Source of the DNA: Flavobacterium sp. ASV13
Lineage (GTDB): Bacteria > Bacteroidota > Bacteroidia > Flavobacteriales > Flavobacteriaceae
Assembly: GCF_000745775.1 (NCBI RefSeq)
Contig: NZ_JQJY01000004.1
Coordinates: 372,001-436,000 of the forward strand
Length of the DNA: 64,000 nt
Direction: 5' to 3'
Below the pieces are notes generated by a model. The model worked only from the letters and a program-made list of their open reading frames with translations, did not search any database and was not told where the DNA came from. Both the position numbers and the translations under genes were made by a program. Shown piece after piece: positions 18,846 through 27,940 of the stretch (position 1 is the stretch's first letter; each line of letters opens with the position of its first letter).

Positions 18846-19673
18846 ATGAATAACATTATTATCTATTTCAGTACAATTCCTTCTTCACACAGAAGCTTAA
18901 TTTTGGTTGGAGGAATAACTCTTTTTTGGCTAATCGAAAATACTTTTCCTCTTTTTCAGATGCAGTACAAAAAATGGCATCATGCAGGAATCAATATCTT
19001 TTTTACGCTTACGACAATTATTGTCAATTTCGTTTTAGCTTTTATCTTAATCAAAACCGCAGCTTGGACTACTGAAAATCATTTTGGAATCCTGGAATGG
19101 CTTCCTGAAATCCCAATTTGGCTTTATACTATAATAGGTTTGCTTTTACTGGATCTGATTGGCGCTTATCTGGCACATTTCGTACAGCATAAAATAAAAT
19201 TTTTATGGCGTTTTCATCTTATTCATCACACAGATACCTGGATTGATACAACTACGGCCAACAGGCATCATCCTGGCGAAAGCGTCATTCGTTTTATCTT
19301 TACAACTTTAGGTGTATTAATTGTTGGAAGTCCAATGTGGATGGTCTTTCTATACCAATCACTATCCGTTATTGGTTCGCAATTCAATCATGCCAATATT
19401 TCGTTACCAAAAAAGCTGGATGTTTTTTTAAGTTACCTAATTGTTTCTCCAAATATGCATAAGGTTCATCATCATTATATGCTTCCTTACACAGACAGTA
19501 ATTATGGAAATATATTTTCGGTTTGGGATCGTCTTTTCGGAACATTTACAACTTTGCCAAAAGAAGAATTAATTTACGGAGTTGATACTCATATGAAGCC
19601 CGAAGAACACAACAAATTAGCAAATTTGTTGCAAATTCCGTTTCAAAAATCAAGATCAGCAAAAAACAGTTAA
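18846..19673 (+). CDS. Sterol desaturase / fatty acid hydroxylase family protein
   Basis: A 275-residue integral membrane di-iron enzyme. The histidine boxes are visible: HFVQH, FHLIHHTD and, near the C-terminus, MHKVHHHYMLPYTD. They coordinate the di-iron centre that hydroxylates or desaturates lipid substrates. Four to five hydrophobic helices surround them. In bacteria such proteins modify fatty acids, carotenoids or hopanoids; the substrate cannot be told here. It has its own promoter and stands between two terminators. Confidence 0.88.
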   Translation: MNNIIIYFSTIPSSHRSLILVGGITLFWLIENTFPLFQMQYKKWHHAGINIFFTLTTIIVNFVLAFILIKTAAWTTENHFGILEWLPEIPIWLYTIIGLLLLDLIGAYLAHFVQHKIKFLWRFHLIHHTDTWIDTTTANRHHPGESVIRFIFTTLGVLIVGSPMWMVFLYQSLSVIGSQFNHANISLPKKLDVFLSYLIVSPNMHKVHHHYMLPYTDSNYGNIFSVWDRLFGTFTTLPKEELIYGVDTHMKPEEHNKLANLLQIPFQKSRSAKNS

Positions 19674-19792
19674 AATCAATAAAAAAAAATAGTTCAGCGT
19701 ACCAACTAATTATTTTTTTTATTAATATTGATATATAAAATGAAAATCAATCTATTAATCATTAACCTCTATTTTGAATTAATTTTCACGAG

Positions 19793-20071
19793 ATGAAAAA
19801 GAGTAGCCGCAAAGAATTGAATTGGGAACAAACAGAAAGACTTGTTTCGTTAGCTTTAGAAGAAAAAAATCCATTTGAAATCATAAAAAAAGAATTTGGA
19901 TTAGCAGAAAAGGAAGTTCTTGAAATCATGAAAAAGAAGATGCCTGTAGAAAAATTTGAAATGTGGAAAAAAAAGGCAATTGCAAATAAGCCAAAACCAA
20001 AGCCAGTCAAAATTGACGACTTCGATGAGGATTTGGATGGAAAATATTACATAAAGAACAAACTAGATTAA
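19793..20071 (+). CDS. Small basic protein, TIGR03643/DUF2805-like
   Basis: A 92-residue charged protein. Residues 8-65 resemble the TIGR03643 (DUF2805) family: LNWEQTERLVSLALEEK, FEIIKKEFGLAEKEVLEIM, and MPVEKFEMWKKKA. The pattern suggests a helix-turn-helix-like fold, but no activity is known. The C-terminal 25 residues are Lys/Pro then Asp rich. In other genomes members often lie near photolyase genes; no photolyase is visible here. A terminator follows directly. Confidence 0.7.
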   Translation: MKKSSRKELNWEQTERLVSLALEEKNPFEIIKKEFGLAEKEVLEIMKKKMPVEKFEMWKKKAIANKPKPKPVKIDDFDEDLDGKYYIKNKLD

Positions 20072-20075
20072 GATA

Positions 20076-20103
20076 AAACTCCTGAATTTCAGGAGTTTTT
20101 TTT
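20076..20103 (+). terminator. Rho-independent terminator
   Basis: The hairpin AAACTCCTGA/TCAGGAGTTT has a 3-nt loop followed by T9. It is strong and directional. Confidence 0.85.
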
Positions 20104-20171
20104 TATATTTATATAAAAGTGTAACAATTTGATAATTTAGAAGTCAAATACACATAACTAAACGCGAACAA

Positions 20172-22031
20172 ATGAGAAAAATAATTTACACTTTAGCTCT
20201 TGCTGTAACATTTTGGAGCTGTAAAACGGGAAGCACATCGGGAGATGCAAAAAGCAAAACTGTAGATGTTAACATCAATCTTGTAGATGTTAAAGATGAT
20301 AAAGTCCTGGTGACTGTTACACCTCCGGCAATTAAAACGGATGAAGTAATTTACAGTATTCCAAAAACAGTTCCTGGAACTTATTCTACAGATAATTATG
20401 GTAAATATTCTGATGGATTTAAAGCTTTTGATGCTAAAGGAAATGAGTTAACTGTAAAGAGAATTGATGATAATTCATGGTCAATTTCTAATGCAAAAAC
20501 ACTTAAAAAAATCACTTATTTAGTTGGAGATACTTTCGACACTGAAAAAGGAACCGGTTTTGGAAATGATGATGTATTTTCTCCAGCTGGAACTAACATC
20601 AACGCCGGTGTAAATTTTATGGTGAATACACACGGTTTTGTTGGTTATTTTCAGGACAAATTAGATGTACCTTATAAAGTTACGATTACGCATCCTGAAA
20701 CGCTTTGGGGCGCAACTTCAATGACTGATGAAGATGCAAGTAAGACAAGCGACGTTTTTACAACGCCTCGTTATGCTGTTTTGGTTGAAAATCCGATTAT
20801 GTATTCTAAACCTGATTACACGACATTCAACGTTAACGGAATGGATATTTTGATTGCTGTTTATTCTCCAACAGGGAAATTTACTGCAGAAAGCATTACG
20901 CCGGAAATGAAAACGATGATGACGGCGCAGAAAAACTTTTTAGGAAAAATCAATTCTACTAAAAAATATACTGTTTTATTGTATTTATCAAGCTTGGCAA
21001 AAGATGATGCACACGGTTTTGGAGCATTAGAGCATCCAACAGCGACAACGGTTGTTTTACCGGAATCAATGCCGAAAGAAAAATTGGTTGAATCAATGAA
21101 AGATGTAGTTTCTCATGAGTTTTTCCATATTGTAACGCCATTGACAATTCACTCAAAAGAAATTCAGTATTTTGATTACAATGCACCAAAAATGTCAGAG
21201 CATTTATGGATGTATGAAGGTGTTACAGAATATTTTGCAAATCTTTTCCAAATCAATCAAGGTTTAATTGATGAAGCTGAATTTTACACTAGAATCGCTG
21301 ATAAAATCGAACAGGCAAAAGGCTTAAATGATACGATGTCGTTTACTGTAATGAGTAAAAATGTTTTGGAGCAGCCATATAAAGACCAATATTTGAATGT
21401 TTACCAAAAAGGTGCTTTGATTGGTATGTGTATCGATATTATTATTAGAGAAAAAAGCAATGGCGAGAGAGGAATTCTTGATTTAATGCATAAATTATCA
21501 AACGAATATGGTATTGAAAAACCATTTAATGATGATGAACTTTTTGCTAAAATCACACAATTGACTTATCCTGAAGTTGGTGAATTCTTAAATAAATATG
21601 TAGCTGGAACAACTCCAATTCCTTATGATGTTTATTTAGCAAAAGTTGGAGTAACAAAAGCAACTGAGAAAAAAGCGAGTCCAGTATTCTTAAAAGGACA
21701 AACGCCTTATATTTCTGTTGACAAACAAACTAAAGAAATTGCTGTTCGTTCTGATATTGAACCAAATGCGTTTTTCAAAAACCTAAATTTAAAAGGTGGC
21801 GATATTTTGGTTTCTATTAATGACAAACCTTATTCTCTTGCGAATATTTATGATTTAATTGGAGAAAGTGAAAACTGGAAAGAAAACGATCCAATTACTG
21901 TAAAAATTAAACGTGCAGGAAAAGAAGAAACTATCAAGGGAACTGTAAAGTTACCTTATGAAGAATCTGAAACTTTTAAAGCTACTGATGCTTCAAAAGA
22001 AAAACTTAAAAATGCGTGGTTAAAAGGATAA
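20172..22031 (+). CDS. M61 family metallopeptidase with PDZ domain, lipoprotein
   Basis: A 619-residue protein with a lipobox (FWSC, Cys17). The zinc site HEFFH is at residues 315-319 (VVSHEFFHIVTPL), and the third ligand region is MYEGVTEYFANLFQ about 30 residues on. These are typical of the glycyl aminopeptidase M61 family. An N-terminal beta-rich domain precedes and a C-terminal PDZ domain follows (about 510-600: NLKGGDILVSINDKPYSL). It probably cleaves N-terminal residues from peptides or trims misfolded proteins at the envelope. It is a single gene between terminators. Confidence 0.9.
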   Translation: MRKIIYTLALAVTFWSCKTGSTSGDAKSKTVDVNINLVDVKDDKVLVTVTPPAIKTDEVIYSIPKTVPGTYSTDNYGKYSDGFKAFDAKGNELTVKRIDDNSWSISNAKTLKKITYLVGDTFDTEKGTGFGNDDVFSPAGTNINAGVNFMVNTHGFVGYFQDKLDVPYKVTITHPETLWGATSMTDEDASKTSDVFTTPRYAVLVENPIMYSKPDYTTFNVNGMDILIAVYSPTGKFTAESITPEMKTMMTAQKNFLGKINSTKKYTVLLYLSSLAKDDAHGFGALEHPTATTVVLPESMPKEKLVESMKDVVSHEFFHIVTPLTIHSKEIQYFDYNAPKMSEHLWMYEGVTEYFANLFQINQGLIDEAEFYTRIADKIEQAKGLNDTMSFTVMSKNVLEQPYKDQYLNVYQKGALIGMCIDIIIREKSNGERGILDLMHKLSNEYGIEKPFNDDELFAKITQLTYPEVGEFLNKYVAGTTPIPYDVYLAKVGVTKATEKKASPVFLKGQTPYISVDKQTKEIAVRSDIEPNAFFKNLNLKGGDILVSINDKPYSLANIYDLIGESENWKENDPITVKIKRAGKEETIKGTVKLPYEESETFKATDASKEKLKNAWLKG

Positions 22032-22051
22032 TTTCTTTTTAAGACAAATAA

Positions 22052-22082
22052 AAAAAACCGACAAGTGATTGTCGGTTTTTTT
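22052..22082 (+). terminator. Rho-independent terminator
   Basis: ACCGACA pairs with TGTCGGT around AGTGAT, followed by T7. It ends the M61 gene and faces the convergent gene. Confidence 0.85.
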
Positions 22083-22091
22083 ATATTTATT

Positions 22092-22535
22092 TTATTTCTT
22101 CACCGGAAACTTCCAGTCAAATTCATCTTTATTATTAATGATTGCGCCAATTTCAAATTTTACTACTTCATCAAATTCGGTTTGAAGAATAAACCAATTG
22201 TCTTCGTTAAAGTAATTTTCGAAAGTATCAAAAGTTTCCTGATTGTATTTTGTAATTCCTTTTGCAGCAAAATCTTTCTTTACATCGGCAATATTTCTTC
22301 CGATTATTTTGAATCCGAAAACTTCTAAATCATTGCTTGATACAACTGCATAACCAAATTTCAAATCTTCTTCTTCATAAAATGTTAATCTGATTTTATG
22401 TGCATTGTATACAAAAATCACATTGTCATCTTCGTCTTTATAGTTTTTATCAGGTTTTCCTAAAACAGCCGTTACATCGTTCTGTTTCATTCCGAAAAGC
22501 AATTTGTCAATTCCTGATTTTAGATTTATTTTCAT
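22092..22535 (-). CDS. Conserved hypothetical cytoplasmic protein
   Basis: A 147-residue protein without signal or membrane segment. It opens LLFGMKQNDVTAVLGKPD, a pattern seen in various small domains where a glycine-methionine turn and helix precede LGKPD. The rest is rich in Asp, Phe and Lys and could be an alpha/beta fold. I know no function. A CACGAATT repeat lies 50 bp upstream, and it is convergent with the M61 gene. Confidence 0.65.
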   Translation of the reverse strand: MKINLKSGIDKLLFGMKQNDVTAVLGKPDKNYKDEDDNVIFVYNAHKIRLTFYEEEDLKFGYAVVSSNDLEVFGFKIIGRNIADVKKDFAAKGITKYNQETFDTFENYFNEDNWFILQTEFDEVVKFEIGAIINNKDEFDWKFPVKK

Positions 22536-22585
22536 ATTAATTGTCTTTATTTGAAGTGCAAATTTCGTGAAGTTTTTTTGTTATT

Positions 22586-22631
22586 CGCCACGAATTCACG
22601 AATTAATATTCTTAAAACCTAACAGGTTTTA
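22586..22631. repeat. CACGAATT repeat arm and small hairpin
   Basis: CGCCACGAATTCACGAATT at 22586-22604 matches the left arm at 10619. It is followed by an AAAACCT/AGGTTTT hairpin at 22613-22631 downstream of the GH92 stop, which may help terminate that gene. Confidence 0.6.
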
Positions 22632-22645
22632 AAAACTTGTTACAA

Positions 22646-24973
22646 CTAGTACCCTTTTTTGTTAGGTTTACTGCTCATATAAAAAGTAATCTTTCCACCA
22701 TTCATAACATCAGTATGCTTTAAAAATGGCCTGTCTAATGGTTTTCCATTCAAAAGTACTTTACTAACAAATACATTTTTATCAGATTGATTTACAGTTT
22801 CTACTTCAAATTTCTTTCCGTTTTCTAAATTAAAAACTGCATTTTTCACGAGCGGACTTCCTAATGCATATTCATCAGAACCTGGAGCAACAGGATAAAA
22901 GCCTAAACTGCTAAAAATATACCAAGCACTCATTTGTCCAAAATCGTCATTTCCTCCAAGACCATCTGCTCCGTTGCGATACATTTTTTTCAAAATCATT
23001 CGGATTTTATCTTGTGATTTCCACGGAGAATCTGTCCAATTATACAAATAAACTACATGATGTGAAGGCTCATTTCCGTGCACATAATTCCCGATAATAC
23101 CGTCTCTGGTAATATCTTCTGTATTTTCGAAATATTTATCTGGAAGATGCATGTTGAACAAAGAATCTAAACGAACTTTAAATTTCTCATTTCCGCCCAT
23201 TAATTTAATCATATCAGCAGGATCTTGCGGAACGTATAGACTGTAATTCCATGAATTTCCTTCAATAAAACCTTGTCCATGTGTGTCTAGCGGATCAAAT
23301 TCTTTTTTGAAAGTTCCATCGATTAATTTTGGACGCATAAAACCTGTTTTTTCATCGTAAACATTTTTATAATTTTTCGATCTGTTGATGAATTCATTAT
23401 AAATTTCTGTTTTTCCAAGTTTTTTAGCTGCTTGTGCAATTGCCCAGTCATCATATGCGTATTCTAAAGTTTTAGAAACTGATGCTCCATTTTTATCTTC
23501 AGGAACATAACCCATTTTCATATAATATTCTAATCCATCGTAATAAGGAACTTTTGCTGTATTGACACATGCCTGAAGCGCTTTTTCTGCATCAAAATTA
23601 ATGTTTCCTTTTACAATTGCATCGGCCACTACAGAAACCGAATGATAACCAATCATGCACCAATTTTCATTCGCATAATGTGACCAGATTGGGAGCATTT
23701 TATGTACACTTTGATCTGAATGCGCCAACATTGAACTTACCATATCAGCGTTGCGTGTTGGCTGAACAATATTAAAGAAAGGATGCAAAGCGCGATAAGT
23801 ATCCCATAATGAATAACTGGTATAATTTTTAAATTTTTCGGCTTTATGAACATTCATATCAAGTCCTTTATAATTTCCGTCAAGATCCATATATTCTGTC
23901 GGACCTAAAAAGGCGTGATACATTGCAGTATAAAAGTTTACATAATCTTCCTTTTGAATGGCTTCAATTTGAATTTTATTCAGTTCGCTATTCCAAACTT
24001 CCTGGCTCTGTTTTTTTACTTTTTCGAAATCCCAGCCCGGAACTTCTTTTTTCATGTTTTCTAATGCTCCAGCAGAACTTACTGGAGATAATGCCATTTT
24101 AATTTTGATTTTTTCGCCTTCTTCGGTATTAAAATCAAAGAACAATTTTAGATTTTGTCCTGCCATTTCTGGGAAGTTTTTCGTCTGGTCGAATCTTCCC
24201 CAGAAACCTCTGTAAACGCTTTTTTCTTGTGCAGCTTGTCCGTAGCTTTTAATTGGTTTGCTGAAAGACATTGCAAAATAAACCGTTCTTGTTCTTGCCC
24301 AGCCATTAGTTTGGCGGTATCCGGTAATTAAAGTATCGTTTTCTACACGAACAAATGTCCAAACGTTTTTCTTGTCGTAATTATAGATTCCAGAAGTTAA
24401 ATCCAAAATAATATGTGCTTCATCTGATTTTGGAAATGTATATTGATGCATTCCAACTCTAGTTGTTGCTGTTAATTCGGCTTTAATTTTATGATCTTCT
24501 AAAAAAACGCTGTAATAAGCTGGTTCCGCTTTTTCTGTTGAATGTGAAAATGCTGATCGATAACCCGACAAAGGTTTTGACGCAACTCCAGAGTTCAATT
24601 GCAGTTTTCCTGTTGTTGGCATAATCAAAAAATCACCTAAATCGGAATGACCAGTTCCACTAAAATGTGTATGACTGAATCCTACAATTGTCTTGTCTTC
24701 ATATTGATATCCTGCACAATATTTATAAACTTCACCGTTATATTTTCCGTTCAAACCATATGCAATTGTATCAGTTTCAGGACTAAGTTGCACGCTACCA
24801 AAAGGCACCGTAGCACCTGGATAAGTATGTCCCATTCTTGCTGTTCCAATCATTGGATCAACGTACTGAATTAAATTTCGCTTTTCAGATTCTTTTTTTT
24901 GTGCATTTGAAATGGTTCCAAGCATCAAAAATGAAAGTCCAAAAAGAAGGCTTTTACAGTTTAATCTATTCAT
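22646..24973 (-). CDS. GH92 alpha-mannosidase
   Basis: A 775-residue secreted enzyme with a Sec signal peptide (residues 1-24, ending NAQ). The N-terminal beta-sandwich opens with the GH92 motif YVDPMIGTARMGHTYPGAT. The catalytic barrel contains YSLWDTYRALHPFF, and the region GNEPSHHVVYLYNWTDSPW and GGNDDFGQMSAWYIFSSLGF carries residues typical of this calcium-dependent exo-alpha-mannosidase family. It removes alpha-1,2, -1,3 or -1,4 linked mannose from glycans; the linkage cannot be read from sequence. It is a single gene preceded by a large dispersed repeat. Confidence 0.95.
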   Translation of the reverse strand: MNRLNCKSLLFGLSFLMLGTISNAQKKESEKRNLIQYVDPMIGTARMGHTYPGATVPFGSVQLSPETDTIAYGLNGKYNGEVYKYCAGYQYEDKTIVGFSHTHFSGTGHSDLGDFLIMPTTGKLQLNSGVASKPLSGYRSAFSHSTEKAEPAYYSVFLEDHKIKAELTATTRVGMHQYTFPKSDEAHIILDLTSGIYNYDKKNVWTFVRVENDTLITGYRQTNGWARTRTVYFAMSFSKPIKSYGQAAQEKSVYRGFWGRFDQTKNFPEMAGQNLKLFFDFNTEEGEKIKIKMALSPVSSAGALENMKKEVPGWDFEKVKKQSQEVWNSELNKIQIEAIQKEDYVNFYTAMYHAFLGPTEYMDLDGNYKGLDMNVHKAEKFKNYTSYSLWDTYRALHPFFNIVQPTRNADMVSSMLAHSDQSVHKMLPIWSHYANENWCMIGYHSVSVVADAIVKGNINFDAEKALQACVNTAKVPYYDGLEYYMKMGYVPEDKNGASVSKTLEYAYDDWAIAQAAKKLGKTEIYNEFINRSKNYKNVYDEKTGFMRPKLIDGTFKKEFDPLDTHGQGFIEGNSWNYSLYVPQDPADMIKLMGGNEKFKVRLDSLFNMHLPDKYFENTEDITRDGIIGNYVHGNEPSHHVVYLYNWTDSPWKSQDKIRMILKKMYRNGADGLGGNDDFGQMSAWYIFSSLGFYPVAPGSDEYALGSPLVKNAVFNLENGKKFEVETVNQSDKNVFVSKVLLNGKPLDRPFLKHTDVMNGGKITFYMSSKPNKKGY

Positions 24974-25136
24974 TAGTTATTTTTTAAAATCATTATATTT
25001 TTTATTCAAAACAAATCAGGTATTTACTAAAACGATTTACCTATATTTTTAGTTTAGAAAAATACAACAAAATATGCTTTTAAAAAATATAAATTTTGTG
25101 GGGATATTAATGAATCTATTTTTGCGCTTTTCATTT

Positions 25137-25388
25137 AGACTGGACTGAAGTCCAGCCCTACAATATGGTTCGAGCCTAACGGCTTTTTACAATGATTCTG
25201 TTTATTTTTTTGGTTCTATGAAAAAATGCGATCGATTTAAATTTAGAAAAAACCATTTTACAGTAATAGATTCTAATTTGTTGAAAAAAACATATACAAT
25301 CGAAAAGAGTTCCGAAGGAACGTTTTATATTGTAGAGCTGGATTTCAATCCAGTTTAAAAATAGATCGAGCCGTTGGCTCTTTTTGCT
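25137..25388. repeat. Dispersed inverted repeat of the GGACTGAAGTCC family (long copy)
   Basis: The left module ACTGGACTGAAGTCCAGC plus CCTACAATAT (25139-25166), then CGAGCC...GGCT. The right module carries AGTTCCGAAGGAA, ATATTGTAGAGCTGGA (25328-25343) and ATCGAGCC...GGCTC. The modules are complementary and could fold together. A related element is at 58675-58774. The intervening 120 bp hold a short spurious open frame. Confidence 0.8.
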
Positions 25389-25397
25389 TTGCTTTTT

Positions 25398-26006
25398 TTA
25401 TAGTTTATTTTTTAGGTTTTCTTTTACCTCATCAAACCATTCGTTTTTAAGAATGCTTAAAACTATAGAATCACGTCGGAGATTGCTGTCTCTTGTTGGC
25501 ATATTGCTTCTTAAAACGCCTTCAACTTTACAGCCAATACTTTTCATCGCGGCAATACTTCTTTCATTATTATTATCTGCGCGGAATTCAACTCTTTCTA
25601 ATCCTAAAGCTTCGAAAGCAAACTGAAGCAGTAAAAATTTGCAGTGTTTGTTTAAACCAGTTCCTCTAAACTCCGATCCGTACCAAGTATATCCTAACTG
25701 CAAAGTTTTGAATTCAAGATTTATATCGTAGAAACGTGTTGAACCTGCGTATTTCTGAGATTTTTTATCAAAAACGATAAAAGGAAATTCCTTTTCGTTT
25801 TCTCTGGCTTTAATTGCCAATTGAATATAATTGATCAAATTTTCTTTTCCTTCTGCTCCAACCAATGAATATTTCCAGGTTTCCGGTTCATTGATTGAAA
25901 TATCTAATAAGTTTTCTACATCTGATTCTTGAAGCGGGCGCAACAAAACAAAGTCGTCTTCTAAAATAATAGTATCTGTGAAATTGAAATTTGATATTTT
26001 AGTCAT
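25398..26006 (-). CDS. GNAT family N-acetyltransferase
   Basis: A 202-residue protein of the RimJ/RimL-like GNAT type (acetyltransferase_3). It begins ILEDDFVLLRPLQESDVENL; the acetyl-CoA-binding region is LGYTWYGSEFRGTGLNKHC, and the end has VEFRADNNNERSIAAMKSIGC. Such enzymes acetylate ribosomal proteins, amino acids or small amines. The substrate is not defined. It is a single gene with a terminator hairpin upstream. Confidence 0.88.
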   Translation of the reverse strand: MTKISNFNFTDTIILEDDFVLLRPLQESDVENLLDISINEPETWKYSLVGAEGKENLINYIQLAIKARENEKEFPFIVFDKKSQKYAGSTRFYDINLEFKTLQLGYTWYGSEFRGTGLNKHCKFLLLQFAFEALGLERVEFRADNNNERSIAAMKSIGCKVEGVLRSNMPTRDSNLRRDSIVLSILKNEWFDEVKENLKNKL

Positions 26007-26058
26007 AATTCATTTTTGGTTATTAAATTATTTTTTGATTTTAAAAAGCGTTTTAAAT

Positions 26059-26082
26059 AAAAAAAGCCCCTAAGGGACTTTA
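26059..26082 (-). terminator. Rho-independent terminator of the 118-residue protein gene
   Basis: Read on the minus strand: AAAGTCCC TTA GGGGCTTT with one wobble pair, followed by a T7 run. Confidence 0.75.
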
Positions 26083-26126
26083 TTTTCTGTTCTTATTTTT
26101 TGAAGTCCATAATTTCTTAAAAAAAA

Positions 26127-26483
26127 TTATTCACTCATTTCGTCGTAACGCTCGGGAACTTGCGGATCGTACAGGGGACATTTGAATTCTTCCATCACAG
26201 AAACCAATTGGTTCATGGTTTTTCCTTCAGTTCCATAACAATCAATTTTTATGCTTTGAGGAGTTGTAATGACTTGAAAAGCACCTTTTCCTTTTGGGTT
26301 TTTCCAACTATTTTCATCCACTCTTTCCCATTCTGAGAAAACGGAATTGATTCTATTTACGATTACATCTACTTGAAGCGCAGCCAGACCTTCTACTTCT
26401 TGTTTCTCTACAAGAGCTTCATAAACCTCCTGATTGTTCAGGTAAATTTCATCCAGATATCTCCAAAAAAGTAGTTCGTACAT
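26127..26483 (-). CDS. Conserved hypothetical acidic protein
   Basis: A 118-residue cytoplasmic protein with many Glu and Asp residues, without signal or membrane segment. Motifs include LLFWRYLDEIYLNNQEVYEAL and the C-terminal FKCPLYDPQVPERYDEM. I do not recognise a family. It lies 88 bp downstream of purM with a palindrome between them and is followed by its own terminator. It may be cotranscribed with purM, but the sequence shows no link to purine synthesis. Confidence 0.65.
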   Translation of the reverse strand: MYELLFWRYLDEIYLNNQEVYEALVEKQEVEGLAALQVDVIVNRINSVFSEWERVDENSWKNPKGKGAFQVITTPQSIKIDCYGTEGKTMNQLVSVMEEFKCPLYDPQVPERYDEMSE

Positions 26484-26504
26484 AATATTGCCGTTTTATA
26501 ATTT

Positions 26505-26563
26505 GTAGAGACGCACAACTGTGCGTCTAAAATGACGAAAGACGCACTGCTGTGCGTCTCTAC
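26505..26563. repeat. GTAGAGACGCAC palindromic repeat
   Basis: GTAGAGACGCACAACTGTG is followed 40 bp later by its near-complement ending GTGCGTCTCTAC. Each half is itself palindromic (GACGCAC/GTGCGTC), so a cruciform or two small hairpins could form. It lies between purM and the 118-residue protein gene. Confidence 0.8.
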
Positions 26564-26571
26564 GTAAAAAA

Positions 26572-27750
26572 TTAATAATTGAATGTTCCGTATTCGCTGG
26601 TAATGGTAAGCTTTTTAGCATCTGAAGCTTCTACTCTTCCTACGATTTGTGCATCAACATTGAATGATTTTGAAATCTCAATAATATCTTGTGCAATGTT
26701 TTCCGGAACATAGATTTCCATACGGTGACCGCAATTGAAAACCTGATACATTTCTTTCCAGTCTGTTTTTGATTGTTCCTGAATTAACTTGAACAATGGC
26801 GGAACCGGAAATAAATTATCTTTTATAATGTGTAAATTTTGAACGAAATGAAGAATTTTAGTCTGCGCTCCTCCACTGCAATGAACCATTCCGTGGATGT
26901 CTGCAGGAGTATATTTATCTAAAATTTTCTTGATGATTGGAGCATAAGTTCTCGTTGGCGAAAGCACTAACTGACCTGCATTGATTGGGCTGTTTTCAAC
27001 TTCATCAGTTAAATTAACCTGTCCAGAATAAATCAATTCTTCTGGAACTGCTGCATCGTAACTTTCTGGGTATTTTTTAGCCAAATATTTTCCGAAAACA
27101 TCGTGACGTGCAGAAGTAAGTCCGTTGCTTCCCATTCCGCCATTATAGCCTTTTTCGTAAGTTGCCTGACCGAAAGAAGCCAAACCAACAATTACATCAC
27201 CTGCTTTTATATTTGCGTTATCTACAACATCGCTGCGTTTCATACGAGCTGTAACAGTCGAGTCAACAATAATTGTACGAACAACGTCACCAACATCGGC
27301 AGTTTCTCCTCCTGTTGAATGAATAGTTACTCCAAAAGTTTTTAATTCGTTGATTAATTCTTCTGTTCCGTTAATGATTGCCGAGATAACCTCAGCCGGA
27401 ATTAAATTTTTATTTCTTCCAATAGTTGAAGAAAGCAGAATATTATCTGTTGCGCCAACACATAATAAATCGTCAATATTCATGATCAGAGCATCTTGTG
27501 CAATGCCTTTCCAAACAGAAAGATCTCCGGTTTCTTTCCAGTACATATACGCCAAAGACGATTTTGTACCAGCTCCGTCAGCATGCATAATTAAGCAATG
27601 TTCTGCATCTTGGGTAAGATAATCAGGAACAATTTTACAAAATGCCTGCGGAAATAAACCTTTATCAATATTTTTTATGGCGTTGTGTACGTCTTCTTTT
27701 GATGCCGAAACACCTCTTTGTGCGTACCTTTTGCTAGAATCTGAACTCAT
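26572..27750 (-). CDS. purM: Phosphoribosylformylglycinamidine cyclo-ligase (AIR synthase)
   Basis: A 392-residue protein of the PurM/AIR synthase superfamily, which converts FGAM to AIR with ATP in purine synthesis. Visible markers are CLIMHADGAGTKSSLAYMY, the metal- and ATP-binding NIDDLLCVGAT, FGVTIHSTGGETADVGD and the glycine motif IHGMVHCSGGAQTKILHFV. It is longer than the E. coli enzyme (345 residues), as is usual in Bacteroidota. Apart from guaA elsewhere in the window, no other purine gene of the pathway's middle part lies nearby. Confidence 0.9.
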   Translation of the reverse strand: MSSDSSKRYAQRGVSASKEDVHNAIKNIDKGLFPQAFCKIVPDYLTQDAEHCLIMHADGAGTKSSLAYMYWKETGDLSVWKGIAQDALIMNIDDLLCVGATDNILLSSTIGRNKNLIPAEVISAIINGTEELINELKTFGVTIHSTGGETADVGDVVRTIIVDSTVTARMKRSDVVDNANIKAGDVIVGLASFGQATYEKGYNGGMGSNGLTSARHDVFGKYLAKKYPESYDAAVPEELIYSGQVNLTDEVENSPINAGQLVLSPTRTYAPIIKKILDKYTPADIHGMVHCSGGAQTKILHFVQNLHIIKDNLFPVPPLFKLIQEQSKTDWKEMYQVFNCGHRMEIYVPENIAQDIIEISKSFNVDAQIVGRVEASDAKKLTITSEYGTFNY

Positions 27751-27776
27751 GAAACTTAGTTTGTGTTGATGTGGTG

Positions 27777-27784
27777 CAAAGATA
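27777..27784 (-). promoter_or_regulatory. Candidate -7 box for purM
   Basis: Read on the minus strand TATCTTTG matches TAnnTTTG, 27 bp upstream of the purM start. No purine riboswitch-like structure is visible in the short leader. Confidence 0.5.
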
Positions 27785-27870
27785 ACTAGTTTTTTTAATT
27801 CTTGGGTTTATACCAATTTAAAATTAGTTTTTATTGTCACTTAATCTCCTAAAATGAAATTATGTTTTTC

Positions 27871-27907
27871 ATAAAAAAAATCGACAGCGAGAACACTGCC
27901 GATTTTT
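27871..27907 (-). terminator. Terminator of the curli cluster
   Basis: Minus strand: AATCGGCAG pairs with CTGTCGATT (one wobble) around TGTTCTCG, followed by T8. It lies 34 bp beyond the stop of the last gene of the cluster. Confidence 0.8.
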
Positions 27908-27940
27908 AGACATCAGAATTATTCGAAGATTATGATATTT

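Noticed and set aside
25218..25358. A 46-codon open frame inside the GGACTGAAGTCC repeat
   Set aside because: Its 3' third is made entirely of the dispersed repeat module, and the other repeat copy at 58675 does not preserve it. It is most likely incidental.
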